In this document: piece after piece, positions 37,097 through 45,160 of the stretch | How the letters are laid out: the number at the start of each line of letters is the position of its first letter | Numbering within the stretch: position 1 is the stretch's first letter | Assembly: GCF_001292625.1 (NCBI RefSeq) | Contig: NZ_LAJH01000009.1 | Coordinates: 930,001-994,000 of the forward strand | Length of the DNA: 64,000 bases | Direction of reading: 5' to 3' | From: Shimia sp. SK013 | GTDB taxonomy: Bacteria > Pseudomonadota > Alphaproteobacteria > Rhodobacterales > Rhodobacteraceae | Translations under genes and position numbers: made by a program | Notes under the pieces: generated by a model | The model's input: only the letters and a program-made list of their open reading frames with translations | Database searches by the model: none | Told to the model about the DNA's origin: nothing

Positions 37097-37136
37097 CGAT
37101 ACCACCGTAATACCGACGCGATACCGACGGCGGTAT
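37097..37136. repeat. Three tandem 11-bp units abutting a stop codon
   Basis: CGATACCACCG (37097), TAATACCGACG (37108) and CGATACCGACG (37119) repeat every 11 bp, and GCGGTAT completes an inverted copy that touches the acyl-CoA dehydrogenase stop. The unit CGATACCGACG recurs exactly at 59887-59897. Confidence 0.55.
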
Positions 37137-38366
37137 TTACACTTTTTGTTGGGTATATTTGCGAAGCTCCGCCCGTGCCACCTGACGGCGGTGCACGGCG
37201 TCCGGACCATCTGCCAGACGCAACGTCCGGATGCCGGTCCAGGCCGCTGCCAGTGGCGTATCCTGGCTCACACCAGTGCCACCATGCATCTGCACAGCTT
37301 CGTCGATAACCTTGAGCGCTACGTTCGGAGCGACAACCTTGATCTGGCTGATCCAAGGCGCTGCCGCGCGGGCATCGCCTTGATCCATCATCCAGGCCGC
37401 TTTCAGACACAGCAAACGCGCCTGTTCGATCTCCATCCGGCAGGTGGCAATGATGTCATAGTTCGCGCCCAAATGCGCCAGCTGTTTGCCGAACGCCTCA
37501 CGATCCAACGAGCGTCGGATCATCTGCGCCAGCGCCGATTCAGCCTGACCGATGGCACGCATGCAGTGGTGGATGCGGCCTGGGCCAAGCCGGCCTTGCG
37601 CGATCTCAAATCCACGCCCTTCGCCCAGCAGAATGGCATCTACTGGCACGCGAACGTTGGTGAACTTGATGTGCATGTGACCGTGTGGCGCATCGTCCTG
37701 ACCATAAACCATCATCGGGCGCAGGATCTCGATACCTTCGGCATCTGACGGCACCACAATCATCGATTGGCGTTTGTGAACTGGAAGGTCATCTCCGCCG
37801 GTTTTCACCATGGCAATATAGACCTTACAGCGTGGATCGCCTGCACCAGAAGACCAATACTTCTCGCCATTTAGCACATATTCATCACCGTCACGAACGC
37901 ATTCCATGGAGACATTGGTGGCGTCTGACGAGGCCACATCGGGCTCGGTCATAAGGTAAGCAGACCGGATTTTGCCTTCCAGCAGAGGCGTCAGCCACTC
38001 TTGCTTCATGGCCTCGGTGCCATAACGCTCAAAAACCTCCATATTGCCGGTGTCAGGCGCCGCGCAGTTGAACACTTCCGCGCCCAATGGCGTCTTGCCC
38101 ATCTCTTCTGCAAAGAAAGCATATTCCACGGTCGTCAGACCAAAGCCGCGCTCGCTGTCTGTCAGCCAGAAGTTCCACAGACCACGTTCTTTCGCCTTGG
38201 ATTTCAGCCCTTCCAGGATTTCTGTCTGCCGTTCCGTGAACGTCCAGCGATCCCCAGTGCCGATCTCCTTGTGATACTCTGCTTCCAGCGGCATGATCTC
38301 GTTTTGGATCATATCCCGCACCTGCTCGAGCAGGCTTTCCATCTCTGGACGTATTCCCAGGAACAT
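37137..38366 (-). CDS. Acyl-CoA dehydrogenase
   Basis: A 409-residue FAD-dependent acyl-CoA dehydrogenase. Motifs: N-terminal helical domain ([19 protein letters not shown]), [15 protein letters not shown] (about 145), [29 protein letters not shown] (about 260), [15 protein letters not shown] (about 365) and the C-terminal [19 protein letters not shown]. This matches the medium-length group with the RIHHCMR helix, often annotated as FadE-like. The start at 38366 follows GAGGAGAG. It would oxidise an acyl-CoA at the alpha-beta bond and pass electrons to ETF. Confidence 0.92.
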   Translation of the reverse strand: MFLGIRPEMESLLEQVRDMIQNEIMPLEAEYHKEIGTGDRWTFTERQTEILEGLKSKAKERGLWNFWLTDSERGFGLTTVEYAFFAEEMGKTPLGAEVFNCAAPDTGNMEVFERYGTEAMKQEWLTPLLEGKIRSAYLMTEPDVASSDATNVSMECVRDGDEYVLNGEKYWSSGAGDPRCKVYIAMVKTGGDDLPVHKRQSMIVVPSDAEGIEILRPMMVYGQDDAPHGHMHIKFTNVRVPVDAILLGEGRGFEIAQGRLGPGRIHHCMRAIGQAESALAQMIRRSLDREAFGKQLAHLGANYDIIATCRMEIEQARLLCLKAAWMMDQGDARAAAPWISQIKVVAPNVALKVIDEAVQMHGGTGVSQDTPLAAAWTGIRTLRLADGPDAVHRRQVARAELRKYTQQKV

Positions 38367-38564
38367 CGTCTCTCTCCTCAATTTACCTGTCGCAACTCTG
38401 CCGTGCGGCACTTGTCTTTGTCCATCGGTGCTCCGCGAAAATGACGCGGGGTACCTTTGAGAAGTTCCTGAAGAATACCTGAACAGAAAACAGAAAATTT
38501 CCGCAACAAAACTCGATTCGGGTCTTGCACCCGCCTTCATCGGCCAGTAAATACCCGCTCACGT

Positions 38565-38639
38565 TGGGATGTAGCCAAGTGGTAAGGCAACTGTTTTTGG
38601 TACAGTGTACCGTAGGTTCGAATCCTACCATCCCAGCCA
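38565..38639 (+). tRNA. trnQ: tRNA-Gln (UUG)
   Basis: Acceptor stem TGGGATG (38565-38571) pairs with CATCCCA (38629-38635), followed by G and an encoded CCA. D arm GCC...GGC, anticodon stem ACTGT/ACAGT with loop TTTTGGT giving anticodon TTG (Gln), and T arm GTAGG-TTCGAAT-CCTAC are all present. It stands alone; the type I secretion locus begins 344 bp downstream. Confidence 0.95.
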
Positions 38640-38983
38640 CTTTTCTCTGGATCGTTAAATTTAGCAGTCAGGCACCCCAAGGGTCCCGATAATGCCCCTG
38701 TTTATGCCCCATCGGTCTGGTCCCCTGTGAGGGTTCTGTGGGACAGGGTATCTCTGCCGACACCCAATCTCTTTGGTGTCGGGTTCGAACCATCAAGCAC
38801 TTTTACGCGTGCCTTCACTGAGCCCAGCAAGCCGTTGAAACCAATACGTGTCCCGGCGGTCTTGATGCGACCAACCGCGGGCGAGCGAGCCTGCTCACCT
38901 GAACAAAAGGGGAACTGTTAACGCTTCATTATCACAGTTGCCGCACCATGGCCGCAAATTGATTGTTTCAAAAGGTATTGGTT
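38640..38983. other. Intergenic region after tRNA-Gln with hairpins
   Basis: Two inverted repeats: CCCTGT (38723-38728) with ACAGGG (38743-38748), and CCGACACC (38757-38764) with GGTGTCGG (38775-38782), the latter followed by GTTCGAACC, a T-arm-like word. On the minus strand a 60-odd codon frame without a start codon runs through about 38690-38940; it may be the remnant of a gene. No integrase or attachment repeat was found. The promoter of the RTX gene should lie at the right end. Confidence 0.45.
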
Positions 38984-41404
38984 ATGGTAGAAAACAGCCC
39001 TGACGCCGGTGTGAATTCCGTAACGGGAACGACCGGCGACGACACGATCTTGTCGCCAGACGGGATCGTCGATTCCATCAACGGCAACTCCGGCAGCGAT
39101 ACCATCGAAACTGACGGCGGCAATGACCTCGCCGCAGGAGATATGGTCGGTGATGAATGGGCATTTGTCGACGGGCAATGGGTTTTCAACCCCGATGCCA
39201 TCAACACCACTAGCACGCCGGTGACGCGCGACTACAATGACGTGATCACCACCGGCGATGGGGACGACGTTTTGCTCGGGAACGGTGGAAATGACGATCT
39301 AAGCGCGGGGGCTGGCGCGGATCGCATTAATGCTGGCACAGGGCGCGACCGCGCGGACGGTGGTGCTGGCGATGATATCGTCAACCTTGAAAGCGGAGAC
39401 GACACCGGTCAGGGCGGCATTGGCGCCGATACGATCAATGCAGGTTCCGGCAACGACCTGGTGCATGGCGACTTGGCAGATGGCAATCTGTTGACCGGGG
39501 GCGTGGAGGGCAGCGGCGGCACCTTCGCACAAATTGCCGGAGGCGGAAGCTGGCGCGTCGATGATAGCGGCGAAACACCCGAAATTTCACAAACAATTCA
39601 GACTGTTGAGGGCGAAACTTACAGTTTGTCTTTTGACATGGCCGCGAACATGTCCGGCGGATCTTCTTCCTGCGTGATGGAGGTTCTTTGGGACGATGAG
39701 GTGGTGTGTGTGATGGACGCGCACTCCGGAGGTTACAAGACGGTCACTTTGGACGTGGTCGGCAAAGATGGTGAAGGGACGCTGACCTTCCGCGAACTTC
39801 CGCCCCCCGACACTGGCCCAAAATACGATACCAGTGGACCAATCTGCACCTACCCCAAAGAAGTGAGGGTTGGCGGCGAAGACATCGAGGTTGCGGCCTT
39901 CGCGCCAGGTCAGTCCAAGCTCTATCAAATGATCGACGGACAGTTGAACGTGTTTGACACGCAAACCGAGCAATACGAGGTCGCTGGCGACCCCACGGGT
40001 CTGCGCATTAATGCCATTGGTTTCAACACGGAAGACGACCTAATCTATGGCATCGCCAAGGCCGACGGCGTCGATGCACAGGGCAATCCTGTGTCGGTGC
40101 GGGATCTGGTCATGGTCGATGCAAATGGCGAAGCCCATAGGGTTGGGGCGACACCCGTTGGCGACTATGTCGGCGATTTTGACAACGAGGGTAATCTTTG
40201 GACATTTCAGTCCAGCCTCAACCGCGTGACCCGGATTGACGTCAACGAACTGGATGAAAACGGCAATCCACAAGCGACAAATTTCGACCTGCCCAATGGC
40301 CTGTTTCAAGGGCGCACTTACGACATCGCCTACAACGCGGAAGAAGACGTGTTTTACGCCGTCGAAAGTCCCGGGGCCAATGGCGGCAGCGGCACCGTAC
40401 ATCGGATAGACCTGAGCGGTCTTGACGATGGCGACACCCCGGTTATCACCTCGGTGCCCATCACTGCGACGCTCTATGACGACGGGATGACGGCCGGCAT
40501 GCCCAAAGGGGCCTATGGCGCGGTTTTCCTGGACGGCGATGGCAACCTCTACTTCGGGCTCAATCGGGGCGATCATGATCTTGATGGTTCCACGGATGCG
40601 GTCGGCGGGATCTACAAGGTGAACATCGATTGGACCGAGGGTGCTGCTTTTAGCGAATACATGGCCGAAGCCCAATCCACCGGCAGCAATGACGGCGCAG
40701 TCGATCCCCGTGCGCCGGACCCGTTTGCCGAAGTCGACCCCACTGGCTCTGTGCTGGTACGTAACCCGTCTATCGGGCCGACCTCCGGCGGCAATGACAA
40801 ATTGCGCGGCGGTCAGGGAGAGGACACCATGTTTGGTGGCGGCGGCGATGACACGCTGCATGGCGGGGCTGATGACGATGTTTTGTCAGGCGACTCCGGG
40901 TCTGATCGCGCCTTCGGTGGCGTTGGAAACGACAACGTCCAAGGCGGTGCTGGCAACGACAAGCTCTTTGGCAACGCCGGTGAGGACAGTTTGTCCGGCG
41001 GCACCGGGCGAGATTACTTGAACGGCGGCACCGGCAATGACCAGCTAGAGGGCGGCGCGGGCACAGACAAACTTGTGGGCGGCGCCGGTTCCGACACCCT
41101 GAGCGGCGGTGAAGGCAACGACCACTTGTGGGGTGGCAATTGGTATCAGGACGGAAGCGCCGACACCTTTGTATCCGCGGCCGGTGGTGGCAGCGACATG
41201 ATTCACGACTTTGAAACCGAACAGGATGTGATTGACCTGACCGCCTACGGCATCGATTATTCCGATCTTCAATCGCATATTCAAGATCAAGGCTGGGCAA
41301 CCGTGATTGATCTGAGTGCGCTTACCGGCGGCGAAGTCAACGACCGGCTGATCCTGAAATCCGTGTCGCCCGACGATTTGGACGAAAGCAACTTTTTGCT
41401 CTGA
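38984..41404 (+). CDS. RTX calcium-binding protein, type I secretion substrate
   Basis: An 806-residue acidic protein without a signal peptide, as expected for C-terminal type I export. Layout: RTX nonapeptides at about 85-165 (DDVLLGNGGNDDLSAGAGAD), a jelly-roll-like carbohydrate-binding-type domain at about 175-270 (SLSFDMAANMSGG, EVLWDDEVV), a propeller-like DUF6923-type region at about 300-560 (NAIGFNTEDDLIYGIAK), a second RTX block at about 600-710, and a C-terminal secretion tail ending DLDESNFLL. The ATG at 38984 follows AAAGGT; a TTG at 38963 is an alternative. Secreted function unknown; adhesion or polysaccharide binding is possible. Confidence 0.88.
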   Translation: MVENSPDAGVNSVTGTTGDDTILSPDGIVDSINGNSGSDTIETDGGNDLAAGDMVGDEWAFVDGQWVFNPDAINTTSTPVTRDYNDVITTGDGDDVLLGNGGNDDLSAGAGADRINAGTGRDRADGGAGDDIVNLESGDDTGQGGIGADTINAGSGNDLVHGDLADGNLLTGGVEGSGGTFAQIAGGGSWRVDDSGETPEISQTIQTVEGETYSLSFDMAANMSGGSSSCVMEVLWDDEVVCVMDAHSGGYKTVTLDVVGKDGEGTLTFRELPPPDTGPKYDTSGPICTYPKEVRVGGEDIEVAAFAPGQSKLYQMIDGQLNVFDTQTEQYEVAGDPTGLRINAIGFNTEDDLIYGIAKADGVDAQGNPVSVRDLVMVDANGEAHRVGATPVGDYVGDFDNEGNLWTFQSSLNRVTRIDVNELDENGNPQATNFDLPNGLFQGRTYDIAYNAEEDVFYAVESPGANGGSGTVHRIDLSGLDDGDTPVITSVPITATLYDDGMTAGMPKGAYGAVFLDGDGNLYFGLNRGDHDLDGSTDAVGGIYKVNIDWTEGAAFSEYMAEAQSTGSNDGAVDPRAPDPFAEVDPTGSVLVRNPSIGPTSGGNDKLRGGQGEDTMFGGGGDDTLHGGADDDVLSGDSGSDRAFGGVGNDNVQGGAGNDKLFGNAGEDSLSGGTGRDYLNGGTGNDQLEGGAGTDKLVGGAGSDTLSGGEGNDHLWGGNWYQDGSADTFVSAAGGGSDMIHDFETEQDVIDLTAYGIDYSDLQSHIQDQGWATVIDLSALTGGEVNDRLILKSVSPDDLDESNFLL

Positions 41405-41415
41405 GGAGGCCGCCT

Positions 41416-43490
41416 TTGTCGAGCCCGAACATTGGCCAGCTCAAGCGTCTCTCCGTGCCGCTTGTCGCGCTGAGCCTGATCACCAACTTGGCCATTCTGG
41501 TAAACCCAATCTTCATGATGCAGGTACTCGATCGAGTGGTGCCAACCGGAAACATGCACACGCTCGCGATGCTGTTGGGGGTCGCGTTAGGCGCGTTGGC
41601 ATTACAAGCCATGGTGGAGTATCTGCGTGATGTGAGCTTTCATCGCGCGGCCCACTGGCTGGAGCGCGCAAGTTTGCCAGCGGTTCTTGCCAGCCCAAGG
41701 GATGTGCGCGACGCCCTGATGACGGACCGAAACCAGCTTTCGGGCGCGTTGTCCGGCGGCGCGGCGGTCACTGCCTTGATGTTGCCATGGATACCCCTGT
41801 TTCTTCTGGTTCTTTGGGTCATTCACCCTTGGTTTCTGGCTATGGCGATATGCCTCACGGGCCTGTCTGCGACGGTGCGACTGGCTGGCGACAGCCTCCT
41901 TGGAGCGGGGCGCTCGCAGCATGCAAAGCTGTCGCAGCAAGAGGCCACCACTCTGCGCGATGCCGAAGTGGTCATTGCCGGATCAGGCATGCCCGGCATG
42001 TTCCGCAACTTGCTTGATCGGTTTTCTGCGACGATGTCACGCCGCCTTTCAGTTGCGGATCAAATGACCCGTCCCACTGTGGCAACCGCGAGTTTGTCCA
42101 GCTTCCTGAGAGCCGCGACGCAACTCTTGGGGCTTAGCCTTGGCGCGGCACTTGTTGTTACCGGCGATCTGAGCGCTGGCGGCATGATCGCCGCCAGCCT
42201 GATCCTTGCCCGCAGCGTCGCAAATATTGAACAGATATTGATCCAATGGCCGCAAATGACAGCTGCCCGCAGCGCGTTTCACCGCCTCGGCGCCATTCCG
42301 GATGTTGCTGAACCCTCTGCAACCGAGATCCCCAAATTGTCCGGGGCTCTTAGCTGCAAAAGTCTGATTTTTCCACGTGGGGGTGGGGCGCCGCCACGCC
42401 TCGAAAAGATTAGCTTTGCGTTGCCTCCTGGAAGCTGCCTCGCCGTTGTCGGCTCTTCAGGCGGAGGGAAAACCACACTCTTGGAGGCTCTGAGCGGTGT
42501 TGCCCCTGCCCTATTGGTTCAGTGTTGCTGGAAGAAACCGACATAAAAACCTTACCTGTTCCCAGCTTGGCCGCTCACGTCGGCTACCTCCCTCAACAGG
42601 CGCATTTGTTTCACGGCACTTTGGCTGAAAATATCAGCGGTTTCGCCGCTGACTCAAATGGCACGCGCATTGTGGCAGCTGCCAAAACCGCTGGCGTGCA
42701 CGGGTTGATCAGCGCGTTACCGAAAAGTTACGATACCGACATAGGATCACATGCGCACCTCCTGTCCGCCGGCCAGAAGCAACGGGTTGCATTGGCTCGC
42801 GCCATTTATCACACACCTCGATACCTCTTTCTGGACGAGCCAAACGCACTGTTGGATGCGGCCGGCGAGCGGCAGCTTTGTGCGGCCCTGGCACGCCTGA
42901 AAAAGATGGACACAACCATCGTAATGGTGATCCACAGATCCGGCCTTATGGGTTTGGCGGACTATGTACTCGCCCTTGAACAAGGGCGCATGGTCGATTT
43001 TGGACCACGAACAGAGGTTCTCGGCCGTATGCACGTGGGGCGGCGGCGAATTGAACTCCCATTGATGGAAACGTCCCTAAAAGATTTAACGGATTGGATT
43101 GGCACTCAATTCACCCGCAGCGGCGATGCTGATCTATCCAAAAAAACCGAGCTTTTGGCGACCGAAATTTTTAATCTTGCTTTGGCCGACGGCCCGAACG
43201 ATGAACTGCGCGCCGCCAGCTTTCATTTTTGTTTTCTCAACGAGCACAGCTGCGAAATTTCGATGACCGAGGATCGACCTTCCTCCGCCGGCCCCAAAGT
43301 ACACAAAGTGACTTCGTTGCTCAAAAACCCTGACATCAACCCCACCGGCCTGCCTCCAGATGAGGCCGCAATCGCAGTGATATCGCGCATTAGTGATGCC
43401 TTTGATATCCGCTCAGCGGACGGCCAGACCGTCTTTCGCGCCGCCGCCTCTACTCCTGCCGGACCTCTCAATGGAAGGGCCGCACATTGA
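41416..43490 (+). pseudogene. Type I secretion ABC exporter (PrtD/HlyB-like), frameshifted in this sequence
   Basis: The first frame (41416-42546, 376 residues) has PrtD-like membrane segments (NLAILVNPIFMMQVLDRVVP, AVTALMLPWIPLFLLVLWVI) and Walker A GSSGGGKTTLLEAL (about 345), then runs into unrelated residues and stops. The rest of the ATPase continues in another frame from about 42513: GSVLLEETDIKTLP, Q-loop YLPQQAHLF, LSAGQKQRVALARA, LFLDEPN. Restoring one base near 42513-42516 would join GVAPALL to GSVLLE smoothly. TTG start with GAGGAGG seven bases upstream, overlapping the RTX stop. It is either a real inactivating mutation or an assembly or sequencing error. Confidence 0.75.
42522..43490 (+). 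CDS. C-terminal part of the exporter: ATPase half plus GHKL-like extension
   Basis: Downstream reading frame of the interrupted exporter, starting with GTG at 42522 only by convention. Residues 1-170 complete the ABC ATPase (LSAGQ 81-85, LFLDEPN 102-108, H-loop VIHRS). The last 130 residues are not part of a normal PrtD protein: TEIFNLALADG (about 209-219) mirrors the N-box TELVNNALEHG of RsbW/SpoIIAB-type GHKL kinases, and AAIAVISRISDAFDIRSADG (282-301) mirrors their final helix-strand. The Mg-binding Asn position seems changed to Leu, so it may be a degenerate domain. Its TGA overlaps the HlyD-type start. Confidence 0.6.
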   Translation: MLLEETDIKTLPVPSLAAHVGYLPQQAHLFHGTLAENISGFAADSNGTRIVAAAKTAGVHGLISALPKSYDTDIGSHAHLLSAGQKQRVALARAIYHTPRYLFLDEPNALLDAAGERQLCAALARLKKMDTTIVMVIHRSGLMGLADYVLALEQGRMVDFGPRTEVLGRMHVGRRRIELPLMETSLKDLTDWIGTQFTRSGDADLSKKTELLATEIFNLALADGPNDELRAASFHFCFLNEHSCEISMTEDRPSSAGPKVHKVTSLLKNPDINPTGLPPDEAAIAVISRISDAFDIRSADGQTVFRAAASTPAGPLNGRAAH

Positions 43491-44899
43491 ACACACGCGC
43501 CCTACCAGAAAGCCCAGATGACCAAAACAGCGAACTACCTTACCACGTGCTTCGTCCGCTGCGCGCAGGATTTATTTCTGTGCAGTTGTTTGTGCTGATA
43601 TTTGCTTGCTGGGCCACGCTTGCGAAGCTTGCGACGTCAATCCACGCCACAGGTCACCTCAATGGGCCGCAACCAAATTTCGACATTCAACACCCGTTTG
43701 GCGGCGACATTAAAGCGGTTTTGGTGAAAGAACATCAGTCCGTAAACGCCGGACAGATCCTCATACGAATGGACGTTTCCAACGAAATCGCGCAACAGGT
43801 GCAGTTGCAAAACAGTCTCCAATTACTGCTAGATCAACAGAACGCCCTTGCCTGGGCGCTGAACACCCAGACGGATGACTTAACAACCGCCACACACCTT
43901 GGCGTAACCAAACATGCAACAAATCAAGCGACCGATTCAATGCCGGGAGCCGGTTCAATTTCCGCTCGTGTCCACACGACAGAACGCAATCCGCAGGCCG
44001 CTACCCAATCAGAGATGCGCATCCGCAATATGGTTGAGGTCCTGCATGTCCGACGCGATGCGACCACGCAATCAGCAGAAGCAATGCGAAACCGGGCCGC
44101 CGGGCTGGAAAACAGTCTGTTGGCCCGGACACAACAGCGGGCCTCAATGCAAGCCAGATTCGACCGGTACAGCAAACTGGTCCAAACCGGCGCGCTGCGC
44201 GCCTCAGACAACGATACATTACTCGAAGCCATGCTGGATCTGGATGCCAGCATGCGAGCTGAACGGGCGGAGGTGAATGCGCTGCACGTACAAACCGCGC
44301 AAGTCGCATTGCAAGTCAAAGCCGAAGAATTGGACTTGCGGCAGAAACTTCTCGATCGTCAGGGTCAAGTGGCGGAAGCCATTCCGCGCATTCGCATGCA
44401 AATCCTGCGACTGGACGCACAAGTGCGCAGCGCGGAACTGCGTGCGCCGACCGACGGCACCATTGCGCGCCTGCACTATGATACCGACCAAATGTTTGTG
44501 CCACGCGGCGAAACCGTGCTGACCTTGACGCGGCCCACCCAATCCCATCGCGTCTCCTTTGTAGTGCCGCCTCATGCCATCGATCAAACCCGCATCGGCA
44601 TGCAAGGTCATCTAACTGTTTCAAGTCTGCCACAACGCAATCATCCAAAAGTGCGGGTTCAAATTCAGTCCCTCTCGCCCGAAGCACGACGCAACAGCGA
44701 CGGTGCACTTCTTGGCTATGATGGGGTCGCCACTATCGACGCTCAGGACATGAAAGAGCTGCGCGCGCAAATGGGTGAGGGTCTGACGCTGTCAATTGAT
44801 ATGCCCGTGTCTCTGGTTTTCGCAGGGCGCGATACAACTTTCTCCGACTATTTGATCGGGCCATTTTTGGACTTCGTGACCAAAGCCCTGCAAGATTGA
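43487..44899 (+). CDS. HlyD-family type I secretion adaptor (membrane fusion protein)
   Basis: A 470-residue periplasmic adaptor with one N-terminal membrane segment (FISVQLFVLIFACWATLAKL, about 29-48). The first half-lipoyl strand follows (QHPFGGDIKAVLVKEHQSVNAGQIL), then a long coiled coil (about 95-330), the second half-lipoyl (LRAPTDGTIARLHY) and a beta-barrel/MP domain ending FLDFVTKAL. It bridges the ABC exporter to an outer-membrane TolC-like channel, which is not encoded here. The TTG start overlaps the exporter stop by 3 bp and follows GGAAGGG. Confidence 0.85.
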   Translation: MNTRALPESPDDQNSELPYHVLRPLRAGFISVQLFVLIFACWATLAKLATSIHATGHLNGPQPNFDIQHPFGGDIKAVLVKEHQSVNAGQILIRMDVSNEIAQQVQLQNSLQLLLDQQNALAWALNTQTDDLTTATHLGVTKHATNQATDSMPGAGSISARVHTTERNPQAATQSEMRIRNMVEVLHVRRDATTQSAEAMRNRAAGLENSLLARTQQRASMQARFDRYSKLVQTGALRASDNDTLLEAMLDLDASMRAERAEVNALHVQTAQVALQVKAEELDLRQKLLDRQGQVAEAIPRIRMQILRLDAQVRSAELRAPTDGTIARLHYDTDQMFVPRGETVLTLTRPTQSHRVSFVVPPHAIDQTRIGMQGHLTVSSLPQRNHPKVRVQIQSLSPEARRNSDGALLGYDGVATIDAQDMKELRAQMGEGLTLSIDMPVSLVFAGRDTTFSDYLIGPFLDFVTKALQD

Positions 44900-45160
44900 T
44901 CACTCATCCACGGTGCGCCAACAAAGATTTCACTTTGAAAGCGTGCACTATGCGCGCAGGGTGTTTCGCATAAATGCAAGGATCCCTCGCAATGTGCCTC
45001 CGCTGTGCCCTGACCCGCTATCCCTTTAAGGCGCGCAAAAACCGTGGCACGCGGTCTGCGAAACAACGGAACGCCCATTGCAAAGCGATGCATTACCAAC
45101 CGCCTCCGGTTTGACGTGACACTCTCGCCATCACGTACATTTTTTTGACCGGAGCCTCTT

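Noticed and set aside
38727-38921. Open frame of 64 codons after the tRNA
   Set aside because: It has no ribosome site or family resemblance and crosses two hairpins.
39230-41150. Repetitive glycine/aspartate DNA that could look like a tandem array or CRISPR
   Set aside because: The repeats are coding RTX nonapeptides, not identical direct repeats with spacers; I found no CRISPR array in the window.
42500-42530. Programmed -1 frameshift in the exporter gene
   Set aside because: No canonical slippery heptamer or downstream pseudoknot is evident; a mutation or sequence error is simpler.
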